64,000 bases of DNA, from NCBI RefSeq assembly GCF_016714275.1, contig NZ_JADJNP010000001.1, positions 1,775,589 to 1,839,588 of the forward strand, given 5' to 3'. Below the pieces are notes generated by a model, which saw nothing but the letters and a program-made list of their open reading frames with translations, was not told the DNA's origin and did not search any database. Source of the stretch: Tessaracoccus sp. (GTDB lineage Bacteria > Actinomycetota > Actinomycetes > Propionibacteriales > Propionibacteriaceae). Positions 50,880-59,728 of the stretch are shown here, one piece after another. Position numbers and translations under genes: made by a program. The first letter of the stretch is position 1, and each line of letters starts with the position of its first letter.

Positions 50880-53660
50880 ATGGTTGAGCAGGGAGACGAG
50901 CGCCTGGCGGCGGAGCAGCGGGCACGGGTGCTGATCGACCGCCAGCTGGATGCTGCGGGCTGGGCGGTGCAGGATCGTGGTTCCGTCAATCTCTTCGCTC
51001 CACAGCGCGGGATCGCGGTGCGCGAGGCCATCATGAAGCCCGGGCACGGCCGCGTCGACTACCTGTTGTATGTCGACAAAGAAGTAGTGGGCGTGATCGA
51101 GGCCAAACCGATGGGCACGCCGCTTTCGGGTGTCGAATGGCAGTCGGCAATGTACGCGACCGGGCTGCCCGACGATGTGCGCAGAAAGGCTCTCGACCCC
51201 GAAGGCCGCCTACCGTTCGTCTTCGAATCCTCAGGAACCGAGACACACTTCACGAACGGCTTCGACCCCGAGCCGCGCGCACGGCGCATCTTCGCATTCC
51301 CGAGGCCAGAGACACTCGCGATCACAGTCCGCGCCGCTCGTGAACACCCGGATCAGTCGCCGACCTGGCGGGGCCGAGTACGCACGTTGCCCGCTCTCGA
51401 CCCAAGTCCGCTGAGGCCCGCGCAGGTTGACGCGATTCACGGGATTGAACGCAGCCTTGCCGAGCAGCGCTACGGTCGCTCTCTGGTGCAGATGGCCACC
51501 GGTGCGGGCAAGACCTATACGGCGGTGACCGAGGCGTATCGGTTGCTGAAGTGGGGCGGATTCAAGCGAGTGCTGTTCCTTGTGGATCGCAACAATCTTG
51601 CTGATCAGACCATGGGCGAGTTCCAAAACTATCGCACGCCCGATGACGGTCGCCGCTTCACGGAGCTCTATAACGTCACGAAGCTCTCCAGGGGCGGGAT
51701 GCCCGACTCGACTAGGGTTGCGGTCTCAACGATCCAACGCGTGTTCAAAGCGATCAAGAATGAAGACGTGCCCGACGGTGACGACCAGGGGATCGACGAG
51801 TTCCGCCCGGACGAGCCCGTCACAGTCAGCTACAACCCGGAGCTACCGCCCGAAACGTTCGATCTTGTCATCGTGGATGAAGCACACCGCTCGATCTACG
51901 GCGTCTGGCGCGGGGTGCTGGAGTACTTCGACGCTCATATCGTCGGCCTCACCGCGACGCCTGGCAAGCAGACCTTCGGCTTCTTCCAGCAGAACCTCGT
52001 CTCGGAGTACACATACCCGCAATCCGTCGCTGACGGCGTGAACGTCGACTTCGACATCTACCGCATCAAGACCGAGATCACGGAGAACGGCTCAACCATC
52101 GACGCGGGCACCTATGTGCCGACCGTGGACCGTACCTCGCGAGAGCAGAAGCTGGTGCGACTCGATACCGACCTCGACTACACGCCGGGACAACTCGACC
52201 GCGCGGTGACAGCAAAGCATCAGATCAGACTCGTACTTGAGACCTTCCGCGACCGCGTCTTCACCGAGATCTTCCCCGGACGCCGCACGGTGCCCAAGAC
52301 CCTGATCTTCGCCAAGGACGACAACCACGCGGAGGAGATCGTGCAGACCGTGCGCGAGGTATTCGGCAAGGGCAACGACTTCGCCGCAAAGATCACCTAC
52401 TCCGCCAAAGACCCGAAGGGACACCTGAAAGCCTTTCGCACGAGCCCCGCCATGCGCGTCGCGGTGACCGTCGATATGATCGCGACCGGCACCGATGTGA
52501 AGCCGCTGGAGTGCGTGTTCTTCATGCGTGACGTGTGCAGCGGGCAGTATTTCGAACAAATGAAGGGCCGCGGCGCCCGCACCATTGACCCCGCAGACTT
52601 TCGTGCCGTCACCGACGACGCGACCGCGAAGACCCGCTTCGTCATAGTGGACGCGATCGGAGTCACCGAGCACGACTTCGTCGAGCCGCCGCTCAACCGA
52701 GAGAAGTCGATCAGCCTGAAGAAGCTCCTCGATAAGGCGGCAACTCTGAATCTCACCGAGGACGAAACGGCCACCCTCGCCAGCCGCTTGGCGGCGTTGG
52801 ATCGGCAGCTCACCCCGGCAGAGCGCTCCGAACTTGACCAAGTTGCGCACACATCGATGCACCAGATCGTGCGGGCACTCGTCGATGCGGTCGACCCCGA
52901 AGCCCAGGCAGCAGCGCGCACGGCGGCTCCGGAGTGCGACCCCGCAGAGGTCGTGCAGGAACTGCTAGATGCTGCGATCGAACCGCTTGCGTCGAACCCC
53001 GAACTTCGCACGAGGATCATTGAGCTACGCCGCGCGAAGGATCAGATCATCGATGAAGTGAGCCGGGACGAGGTGCTCGGCGCCTATGGCGTCATCGACC
53101 CTGACAAAGCCAAGCACACCATCACCTCATGGCGGGAATACCTGCAAGAGCACCGAAGCGAGATCAGCGCCATCGAGTTGATGTTCGAGGCCAAGGGGCG
53201 AGGCATCCGCTTCGAGCAGATTCAGGAACTCGCCGATCGCATCGCCCGTCCACCCCACAACTGGACCGTCGACTTCATCTGGAACGCCTACCTCTCCCTT
53301 GAAGTGGAGTACAAGGGTCGGCCCGAAAATCGGAACCGGCACGCGGCAACCGACCTGATCTCCCTGCTGCGCCTCGAAGCCGGCGTCGACGATGCTCTCA
53401 TGCCGTACATGGAGCAGGTTGAGTCACGCTATGCGAACTGGCTTTCTCGCCAAGAGCAGGCGGGAGCGGTGTTCACCGAGACCCAGCGATGGTGGCTGGA
53501 TCAGATGGCAAGGATCATCGCGTCATCGGCAGGGATTGACGTTGACGACCTCGACAACGCGCCCTTCGACGAGCGCGGCGGCATCGACGGTGCCCTTCGC
53601 GACCTCGGCGACCGAGCCGGAGACCTCATCGAAGAACTCAACCGAGAGCTCGCCGCGTGA
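50880..53660 (+). CDS. hsdR: Type I restriction endonuclease subunit R (HsdR)
   Basis: A 926-residue ATP-driven translocase and nuclease. The PD-(D/E)xK site is HGRVDYLLYVDKEVVGVIEA followed by K (about 52-72). Walker A is ATGAGKTYTAV (about 207), DEAH box VIVDEAHRS (about 331), motif III GLTATP, and a helicase C half with MKGRGARTIDP. A C-terminal EcoEI-type domain lies about 600-920. The start is uncertain among a GTG and two ATGs; I chose the ATG at 50880 because TAGGAT lies eight bases before it, as in leaderless genes here. Overlaps hsdS by four bases. Confidence 0.95.
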   Translation: MVEQGDERLAAEQRARVLIDRQLDAAGWAVQDRGSVNLFAPQRGIAVREAIMKPGHGRVDYLLYVDKEVVGVIEAKPMGTPLSGVEWQSAMYATGLPDDVRRKALDPEGRLPFVFESSGTETHFTNGFDPEPRARRIFAFPRPETLAITVRAAREHPDQSPTWRGRVRTLPALDPSPLRPAQVDAIHGIERSLAEQRYGRSLVQMATGAGKTYTAVTEAYRLLKWGGFKRVLFLVDRNNLADQTMGEFQNYRTPDDGRRFTELYNVTKLSRGGMPDSTRVAVSTIQRVFKAIKNEDVPDGDDQGIDEFRPDEPVTVSYNPELPPETFDLVIVDEAHRSIYGVWRGVLEYFDAHIVGLTATPGKQTFGFFQQNLVSEYTYPQSVADGVNVDFDIYRIKTEITENGSTIDAGTYVPTVDRTSREQKLVRLDTDLDYTPGQLDRAVTAKHQIRLVLETFRDRVFTEIFPGRRTVPKTLIFAKDDNHAEEIVQTVREVFGKGNDFAAKITYSAKDPKGHLKAFRTSPAMRVAVTVDMIATGTDVKPLECVFFMRDVCSGQYFEQMKGRGARTIDPADFRAVTDDATAKTRFVIVDAIGVTEHDFVEPPLNREKSISLKKLLDKAATLNLTEDETATLASRLAALDRQLTPAERSELDQVAHTSMHQIVRALVDAVDPEAQAAARTAAPECDPAEVVQELLDAAIEPLASNPELRTRIIELRRAKDQIIDEVSRDEVLGAYGVIDPDKAKHTITSWREYLQEHRSEISAIELMFEAKGRGIRFEQIQELADRIARPPHNWTVDFIWNAYLSLEVEYKGRPENRNRHAATDLISLLRLEAGVDDALMPYMEQVESRYANWLSRQEQAGAVFTETQRWWLDQMARIIASSAGIDVDDLDNAPFDERGGIDGALRDLGDRAGDLIEELNRELAA

Positions 53661-54994
53661 GCTGGGAGCGCGTGCGCCTCAGAGACCTTGGGACCTGGTA
53701 TGGCGGGGGGACTCCGTCAAAGGCAAACCTGGACTTCTGGACGGGTGGCACCATCCCATGGCTTTCGCCGAAGGACATGGGCGCTGAGACACTGGCCGAC
53801 ACGCAGGATCACGTCACACGAGCGGCGATTACCGCGTCATCCACCAAGCTCGTGCCCGCAGGCTCCGTGGCTGTGGTCACAAGATCAGGCATCCTTGAGA
53901 GAACGATTCCTGTCGCTCTGGTGCCGTTCGAGACGACCATGAACCAGGACATGAAGGCCGTCGCACCCGGTTCGGGCATCGATGCTCGCTGGATCGCCTG
54001 GGGCCTTCGCGCATTCGAACGCGACCTACTACGCGACACTCGCAAGGCCGGGACCACGGTCGCCTCGATCGAAATGCCCCGATGGTACAACTTTGAGTTA
54101 CCGGTGCCACCACTGGAGGAGCAGCGCCGGATCATCGCGATCCTCGAAGACCAACTCTCCCGCCTCGACGCCGCTGATGAGCAGCTCCGGAAGGCACGAA
54201 GGTGTGGGGCCGCGCTCCTCCGCTCGGCACTCACCGTGGGGCTTCGTGGTGAGCTTGTGCCTGATGACTTGTCAGAGGGTGGCGCATCCGCACTTCTCAC
54301 GGACGACGTCGTCTTTGAAGCCGGCGAGCAGGATCGAGTTTGGTCAGTTCCCAGCTCTTGGCGTTGGGCGAGGATCGGAGACCTGTTTCAGGTCAACATC
54401 GGTTCGACCCCACCGCGCGGTGATAGCCATGCTTGGTCCGGAGACCTTCCCTGGGTATCGAGCGGTGAAGTCTCGTTCTGTCGATTAGCATCTACCCGGG
54501 AAACAATCGAACGTGCGGCAGCCGGTAATCCCAGAACACGTATCCAGCCTCCCGGAACCATACTGCTCGCGATGATCGGCGAGGGAAAGACACGAGGCCA
54601 AGCTGCGATTCTCGATGTTGAGGCCGCGCACAATCAGAACTGTGCCTCGATCCGTGTATCCGAGACTCAGGTGCTCCCCGAGTACATCTACGGATATCTT
54701 GAGGAGCGCTATCTGGAAACGCGACGGGGTGGGGCGGGCGGCCAGCAACCAGCTCTAAATAAGACGGCGATTCAGAAGTTTCCAGTCCCCATCGCACCCT
54801 TGGCCACCCAGAGAACACTCGTTTCGCGCTGGGAGGAGCTTCGTGAGAACAACCGACGTCTAGAGTGCTCGCTCAAGAGTGCGAAGAAGCGTTCTGAGGC
54901 GCTCCGCCGTTCCCTCCTCACCGCCGCCTTCTCCGGTCGCCTCACTGGTTCCGCGGAAGAGATGTCAGTGGTGGCTGGGAGGACGGGGACATGA
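53657..54994 (+). CDS. hsdS: Type I restriction-modification specificity subunit S (HsdS)
   Basis: A 445-residue subunit that chooses the DNA target. Two target-recognition domains are seen: about 1-150, opening LRDLGTWYGGGTPSKAN, and about 230-385, with RIGDLFQVNIGSTPPRGDS. Each is followed by a conserved helix (PPLEEQRRIIAILEDQLSRL and APLATQRTLVSRWEELRENN). Codon use is less GC-rich than in the flanking chromosome. It overlaps hsdR and the next gene by four bases each. Confidence 0.93.
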   Translation: MSWERVRLRDLGTWYGGGTPSKANLDFWTGGTIPWLSPKDMGAETLADTQDHVTRAAITASSTKLVPAGSVAVVTRSGILERTIPVALVPFETTMNQDMKAVAPGSGIDARWIAWGLRAFERDLLRDTRKAGTTVASIEMPRWYNFELPVPPLEEQRRIIAILEDQLSRLDAADEQLRKARRCGAALLRSALTVGLRGELVPDDLSEGGASALLTDDVVFEAGEQDRVWSVPSSWRWARIGDLFQVNIGSTPPRGDSHAWSGDLPWVSSGEVSFCRLASTRETIERAAAGNPRTRIQPPGTILLAMIGEGKTRGQAAILDVEAAHNQNCASIRVSETQVLPEYIYGYLEERYLETRRGGAGGQQPALNKTAIQKFPVPIAPLATQRTLVSRWEELRENNRRLECSLKSAKKRSEALRRSLLTAAFSGRLTGSAEEMSVVAGRTGT

Positions 54995-55893
54995 ATGGCA
55001 AGCAGGTCAAACTTTTCCTCGTCGATGGCAGCCCGGGTGGTCTGACGACCGCAGAGATCACGAACTGGACTGGCAGTGTGGTCTCGGCGCGGCGATCTGA
55101 TCTCGCTGAGCTTCTGCGGCGTGAGGAGGCTGAGCGCACCGGCGTCTACCTGCTGCTTGGCGAAGATGAAGAAGCGGTCGGTGACACTCGTTGCTATGTC
55201 GGCGAGGCCGACGTGGTGGCGACGCGGCTGCGCAGTCATGCCAAGGACAAGCCGTTCTGGAGTCACGCGGTGCTCATCACGTCGAAGGACACGAATCTCA
55301 CCAAATCGCACGTTCGCTATCTGGAGTCTCGTCTGATCGAGCTGGCCCACCAGGCTGGCCGGGTCACGCTGGAGAACGGCACCGCTCCACCCCGTCCGCG
55401 CTTGCCTGAGGCCGACGTGTCAGACATGGAGTACTTCCTCGGTCAGTTGCAGATCGTTCTTCCCGTGCTCGGAGTGAACGTAATCAGGGTGCGAACGACG
55501 AAGGCGCCATCTGATCATTCGGAGTCAGTGGAATCTCCTGTGTTCACGTTGACGAGCAAGCGGCAGGGCGTCGATGCTCGTGCTCAGCAGATAGACGGCG
55601 AGTTCATCATGCTCACAGGCTCCGTCGTTGTTCCGGTTTGGCATGGGGTAGGTAGCGCTGCGAGTACCCAGAAGGCCTATGCGAGCTATCGTGCGCAGCA
55701 TGAGGGCTTGATCGCTGACGGTTCGATCGTGGTCGAGGGCACCAGGGCGCGCACTATGCGAGACATCGTGTTCTCGTCGCCCTCGACGGCTGGCGCCGTC
55801 GCTCTGGGCCGCTCCTGCAACGGGCGTGTGGAGTGGGTGAGCGCGGAGGGCTCCTTCGGTGCGTGGGAGACCCGTGGGGTCGAGGATGAGTAG
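54991..55893 (+). CDS. GIY-YIG nuclease-fold protein with DUF4357-type C-terminus
   Basis: A 300-residue protein. The GIY-YIG-like module (about 45-130) reads TGVYLLLGEDEEA...RCYVGEADVVATRLRSH, with TGVY and CYVG standing for the two signature strands and Arg and Glu (YLESRLIELA) following. Residues 235-295 resemble DUF4357 (YRAQHEGLIADGSI, then SPSTAGAVALGRSCNG). Family members occur inside restriction-modification and other defence loci; activity is uncharacterised as far as I know. Start overlaps hsdS. It may be an accessory nuclease. Confidence 0.85.
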   Translation: MNGKQVKLFLVDGSPGGLTTAEITNWTGSVVSARRSDLAELLRREEAERTGVYLLLGEDEEAVGDTRCYVGEADVVATRLRSHAKDKPFWSHAVLITSKDTNLTKSHVRYLESRLIELAHQAGRVTLENGTAPPRPRLPEADVSDMEYFLGQLQIVLPVLGVNVIRVRTTKAPSDHSESVESPVFTLTSKRQGVDARAQQIDGEFIMLTGSVVVPVWHGVGSAASTQKAYASYRAQHEGLIADGSIVVEGTRARTMRDIVFSSPSTAGAVALGRSCNGRVEWVSAEGSFGAWETRGVEDE

Positions 55894-55933
55894 GCCCGGT
55901 GCTGGCGAGTGTCGGGGAGGTCGTGTAGTGTGG

Positions 55934-55985
55934 AAGCACAACATCTCCCGAGCCTCTCCACGATGCGCAACCGGGGGATTTTCTC
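55934..55985 (+). ncRNA. Candidate Abi-associated structured RNA
   Basis: A TAGTGT -10-like box (55926-55931) would start a transcript near 55938. ATCTCCC (55943-55949) can pair with GGGGGAT (55973-55979) over seven positions with one G-U, enclosing a segment with palindrome TGCGCA. An alternative pairing of TCGGG upstream with CCCGA also exists, so a pseudoknot is possible. Conserved small RNAs upstream of abiF/Abi_2 genes have been described; this one lies in the right place. I have not matched its sequence to a covariance model. Confidence 0.4.
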
Positions 55986-56947
55986 ATGTCTGAGACTCCC
56001 CGCACCTACATCAAACCTGCTTTGACGGAGAGCGAGTTGCTGAGGCAGTGGCGGTCCAAGGGCCTCCTGCTTCCCGACGAGCGGCGGGCACTTCGCTACC
56101 TCCGGCACATCGGCTACTATCGGCTCTCCGCATACGTCAGAAGCTTCGAAGGCGCTGAGCGGGATGTGCTGCGACCTGGCACTACCTTCGATGATGTCCT
56201 TGACCTGTACATATTCGACCGTAAGCTCCGCTTGCACCTTCTTGACGCCATCGAGCGCGTCGAAGTCGCACTGCGCGCCTCAATCAGCGACCATCTGTCG
56301 CGTATCGACGGCCCGCACTGGTATGAGAACCCCAAGCACTTCACGAACAGTGGTACCCATGCGAAGCTCCTCGCCGATGTTGACGAAATGCTGCGGCTCC
56401 AGCGCGCACGGCGTCCCGAAAGCGGGCTGAGCGGGGATCGGTTCGTCTCCGCTCTTGACCACTACGTTGCCAACTACGACCAGCCGCTGCGCCCACCGAC
56501 ATGGATCGTGTTCGAGGAACTCAACTTCGGTACCACCAGGGCGGTGTTCGACGGCCTTGCCTCGCGAGAGATGCAAGCCGACATTGCGCGCTCGCTCGGG
56601 GTCGTTGCACCCGTCCTGTCGTCTTGGCTGAAGAGCTACCAGCGGGTCCGCAACATCTGTGCTCATCATGGCCGTCTGTGGAACCGTGGTCTTGGTGTCT
56701 ATCCAGCACTCCCGAAATCGCGTTCGGTCGCCTGGCTCACCGACCCCACGACGATCACTGGCGAAGGCAGCGTCTCTATCCAGTGCTTGTCTCGTTGCAG
56801 ACGATTCTGCACACGATCTCCCCACGATCCACATGGGGCGTCAGGCTCCGCGAGCTATTCGAGGCGCATCCCGACGTGCCGTTGAAGGGCATGGGGGTTC
56901 CCGACAGCTGGTATGACGATCCGTTTTGGTCGAGGAGGCCGCAATGA
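55986..56947 (+). pseudogene. Abi_2-family abortive infection gene with a frameshift
   Basis: The first frame gives Abi_2 sequence from the ATG: YIKPALTESELLRQW, DERRALRYLRHIGYYRLSAY, then FDRKLRLHLLDAIERVEVAL and RVRNICAHHGRLWNR (the RxxxxH-like HEPN motif region). After LTDPTTITG (about 56770) it runs to an unrelated end at 56885. The true C-terminus continues in another frame as QRLYPVLVSLQTILHTI, then GVPDSWYDDPFW, ending at 56947, where TGA overlaps the hsdM ATG. So the gene is one indel from intact. It could be a real mutation, phase-variable off state or sequence error. Confidence 0.8.
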
Positions 56948-58431
56948 CTGATTCCCGCCGCCTGGTCGACAAGCTCGACTCGTTTCGCAACCTGCTGCGC
57001 GACGACGGCGTGGGTGTGCTCGACTACATCGAACAGCTCACTTACCTGCTCTTCCTCAAGATGGCGCACGAGCGCGCCACCCGTAGGCTCAAGCCGCAGC
57101 AGATCGTGCCCGATGAGTACTCCTGGCAGCGACTGCTTGACGCCGAAGGCGTGGCACTGGAGTTCGAGTACACGAAGATCCTGGTTGGTCTCGCGCAGCA
57201 GCCCGGCACGCTTGGCGTGATCTTCCGCAAGGCGCAGAACCGTATCCAAGACCCGGCAAAGCTCAAGCGTCTCATCGTGGACTTGATCGACAAGGAGCAA
57301 TGGTCCGCCACAGGCAGCGACCTGAAGGGTGACGCGTACGAGCAGCTGCTCGCGAAGGGCGCGTCCGACAAAGGCTCGGGTGCGGGGCAGTACTTCACCC
57401 CTCGCGATCTGATTCAGGCAATCGTCGACGTCATTCAGCCAACCGCAGACGACACGGTGATCGACCCGGCATGTGGTACCGGCGGCTTCCTGCTCGTAGC
57501 TCACGATTACGCCTCACAGCATGCCGCTGACCTCACGCCCACCCAGCGCGATCACCTACGGGATTCCTTCGTTCACGGCACCGAGCTCGTCGACAGCACG
57601 GCAAGGCTCGCCGCGATGAACTTGTTGTTGCACGGCATCGGAACCCCCGATGGCGACTCATTGATCGACGTGCGCGACGCACTCATCGCCGACCCTGGCG
57701 GCCGTTACTCCGTGGTGCTCTCGAACCCGCCGTTCGGTCGCAAGTCCTCGGTAACGATGGTCGGCGCCGACGGGCGCGAGTCCAGGGAAGACACCGAGAT
57801 CGAGCGGGCTGACTTCGTAACCACGACCTCGAACAAGCAGCTCAACTTCCTGCAGCACATCATGACAATCCTGGACATCGGCGGGCGTGCCGCCGTCGTG
57901 CTCCCCGACAACGTGCTCTTCGAGGGAGGAGCAGGCGAGGTGCTGCGTCGCAAGCTGCTTGCCGACTTCGACCTCCACACCATCCTGCGACTGCCCACCG
58001 GTATCTTCTACGCGCAGGGAGTCAAAGCGAACGTCCTGTTCTTCGAGAAGAAGCCCGCGAGTGAGACACCGTGGACGCGCAAACTCTGGCTTTACGACCT
58101 GCGCACCAACCAGCACTTCACCCTCAAGCAGAACCCACTTCGGCGGACGCATCTGGATGAGTTCGTGCAGTCGTACCGGCCGGGTGAGTCGCGCGACAAC
58201 CGTGTGGAGTCCGCAGAGTCGGAGCGCTGGAAGTCGTTCACCTATGGCGAACTGATCGCACGCGACAAGGTTAACCTCGACATCACCTGGCTGCGCGACG
58301 ACTCCCTCGATGACCTCGACTCACTGCCCGCACCCGAGGTCATCGCACGCGAGATCGTCGAAGACCTCACCGCGGCTCTCGCCGAGTTCGAAGCGGTTGC
58401 TGCCGCTTTGGAAGCCGCCTCCGCAGAGTAG
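56944..58431 (+). CDS. hsdM: Type I restriction-modification methyltransferase subunit M (HsdM)
   Basis: A 495-residue N6-adenine methyltransferase. The N-terminal HsdM domain (about 5-125) has EQLTYLLFLKMAHER. SAM motif I is VIDPACGTGGFLLVAHDY (about 177-194) and catalytic motif IV is VLSNPPFGRK (about 257-266). A C-terminal helix likely contacts HsdS. ATG at 56944 with GGAGG six bases upstream; the stop of abi overlaps it. In this island M comes last (R-S-X-abi-M), unlike the common R-M-S or M-S-R orders. Confidence 0.95.
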   Translation: MTDSRRLVDKLDSFRNLLRDDGVGVLDYIEQLTYLLFLKMAHERATRRLKPQQIVPDEYSWQRLLDAEGVALEFEYTKILVGLAQQPGTLGVIFRKAQNRIQDPAKLKRLIVDLIDKEQWSATGSDLKGDAYEQLLAKGASDKGSGAGQYFTPRDLIQAIVDVIQPTADDTVIDPACGTGGFLLVAHDYASQHAADLTPTQRDHLRDSFVHGTELVDSTARLAAMNLLLHGIGTPDGDSLIDVRDALIADPGGRYSVVLSNPPFGRKSSVTMVGADGRESREDTEIERADFVTTTSNKQLNFLQHIMTILDIGGRAAVVLPDNVLFEGGAGEVLRRKLLADFDLHTILRLPTGIFYAQGVKANVLFFEKKPASETPWTRKLWLYDLRTNQHFTLKQNPLRRTHLDEFVQSYRPGESRDNRVESAESERWKSFTYGELIARDKVNLDITWLRDDSLDDLDSLPAPEVIAREIVEDLTAALAEFEAVAAALEAASAE

Positions 58432-58503
58432 GTCAGCAGGGTTGCATCGAGGCGTCTGAACGGAGAAACCGCCGAGGTGGTGGTGCTGCTCCCATCGCGC
58501 CAC

Positions 58504-59331
58504 CTACTGAGAGTTCATGAAATCCGGTTTGAACGCGTTGATGAAGTATCCGTACTCGTCGAAGTCGAGGTTCAGTGGTCTCATGAGATTGAAGAGTTCA
58601 GCTCCGGTTCCTTGGAGCCGCAGCTGCGACGGATTGATGTCGGCGACTCCAAGTATGTAACTCGACCCAGAATCGGCGAGCAGGTCGAGTTTGACCAGTT
58701 GATAGAGTTCAAAGAGAACGCCGACCTGGAGTGGATCGAGAGTTCCCCCTCCTCGAAAATCTCTTGCTCTCACTGCGCTCGATAGCTGCCCGCTGCCGAT
58801 GATGAAGATGCCAATGAGCTGTCTGTAGGTCAGCGACTCCATGAGCGACAAGATGTAATTGGCGTGTCCGGAGTCGAGATCATCCCTGAACACCACGTTG
58901 GTGTAGAAGTTTGCGAGGAGCGCTACCTTTCGTTCCTCAAAGGCTTTCCGAGCCGCCAAGAAGGTCCCTTCAAGTAGCTCATCTGCCTCGGAGCGGAGTC
59001 TCTTCGCCTTCTTTCGCTCTCGCGGCCTGAAGAAGGACTCCGACCGCAGTTGCTCACCCCCGTGCAGGCGTTCCACTACTTGGTTCTGAGCGAGCACGTA
59101 CAACGAGCCCATGCGATCCTGCTCGGTCTGCGCCGTAAATCGCGCCGCCACATCACCGGCAACGGACTTCATGCCATCCTGTAGAAGGGCACCTGCCGCC
59201 GCTCCAACAACTGCTCCAGGAGGGCCAGCCACAGCTGTGCCGAGTGCCGCACCCGCGGCTATTCCAAGCGCACCCGCGCCCGACGCAATCATCCTCGTCA
59301 GGGCGTCGTCTGCGCCACCGTTCTCATGCAT
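58504..59331 (-). CDS. Uncharacterised glycine-zipper protein of the defence island
   Basis: A 275-residue protein of no recognised family. Near the N-terminus (about 13-50) lies a long Gly/Ala-rich hydrophobic segment with GxxxG repeats (AGALGIAAGAALGTAVAG), able to insert in or pack within membranes. A basic region (RERKKAKRLRSE, about 105) follows, then a helical domain with ANFYTNVVFRDDL and LMESLTYRQLIGIF. Start ATG at 59331 follows AAGGA. It faces hsdM tail-to-tail. A membrane-disrupting defence effector is possible; nothing proves it. Confidence 0.65.
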   Translation of the reverse strand: MHENGGADDALTRMIASGAGALGIAAGAALGTAVAGPPGAVVGAAAGALLQDGMKSVAGDVAARFTAQTEQDRMGSLYVLAQNQVVERLHGGEQLRSESFFRPRERKKAKRLRSEADELLEGTFLAARKAFEERKVALLANFYTNVVFRDDLDSGHANYILSLMESLTYRQLIGIFIIGSGQLSSAVRARDFRGGGTLDPLQVGVLFELYQLVKLDLLADSGSSYILGVADINPSQLRLQGTGAELFNLMRPLNLDFDEYGYFINAFKPDFMNSQ

Positions 59332-59463
59332 CCATGTCCTTGTCATACAGCCGTTGCGCTCGGGCCGCCACGACTCGAGGGAGGTTCCGCATCGTGGCAC
59401 CTCAGCTTCCACGCCCGACAAGCCGATCATCGATCTGTCGGGCCGTTGCTCGCGTGTCGAAAT

Positions 59464-59728
59464 CTACAGGTGGCGACAGTACAGAACTCGGTGACGCTCC
59501 GATGGCCTGGACTTTGGAGTGCTATACCGGTGGGTCTTCGTCCAGACGGTGCCGCGGTGGACGCCGAACTGCTTCGCCAACGCGGTAACGCTGGCGCCAT
59601 TGGCGCGGCTGTTCGCATAGCGTCCACTTCCTCGTACGTCAGCCGAGTTCGAGCGCGTCTCCTTGGCTCTGTCGACGCCGCGACAAGCGCGTCATCGGGC
59701 TCATTTACGAGTTCAACGGCGACTCTAG
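59464..59728 (-). pseudogene. Recombinase C-terminal helix-turn-helix remnant, frameshifted
   Basis: On the minus strand one frame reads RARTRLTYEEVDAMR, and from about 59605 another frame reads NGASVTALAKQFGVHRGTVW then KTHRYS to a stop at 59464. Together they form the end of a resolvase/invertase: RLTYEEVDAM...GASVTALAKQFGVHRGTV is the classic DNA-binding helix-turn-helix. Two frames mean at least one indel. It differs from the left-end fragment in the recombinase part retained. Confidence 0.65.
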
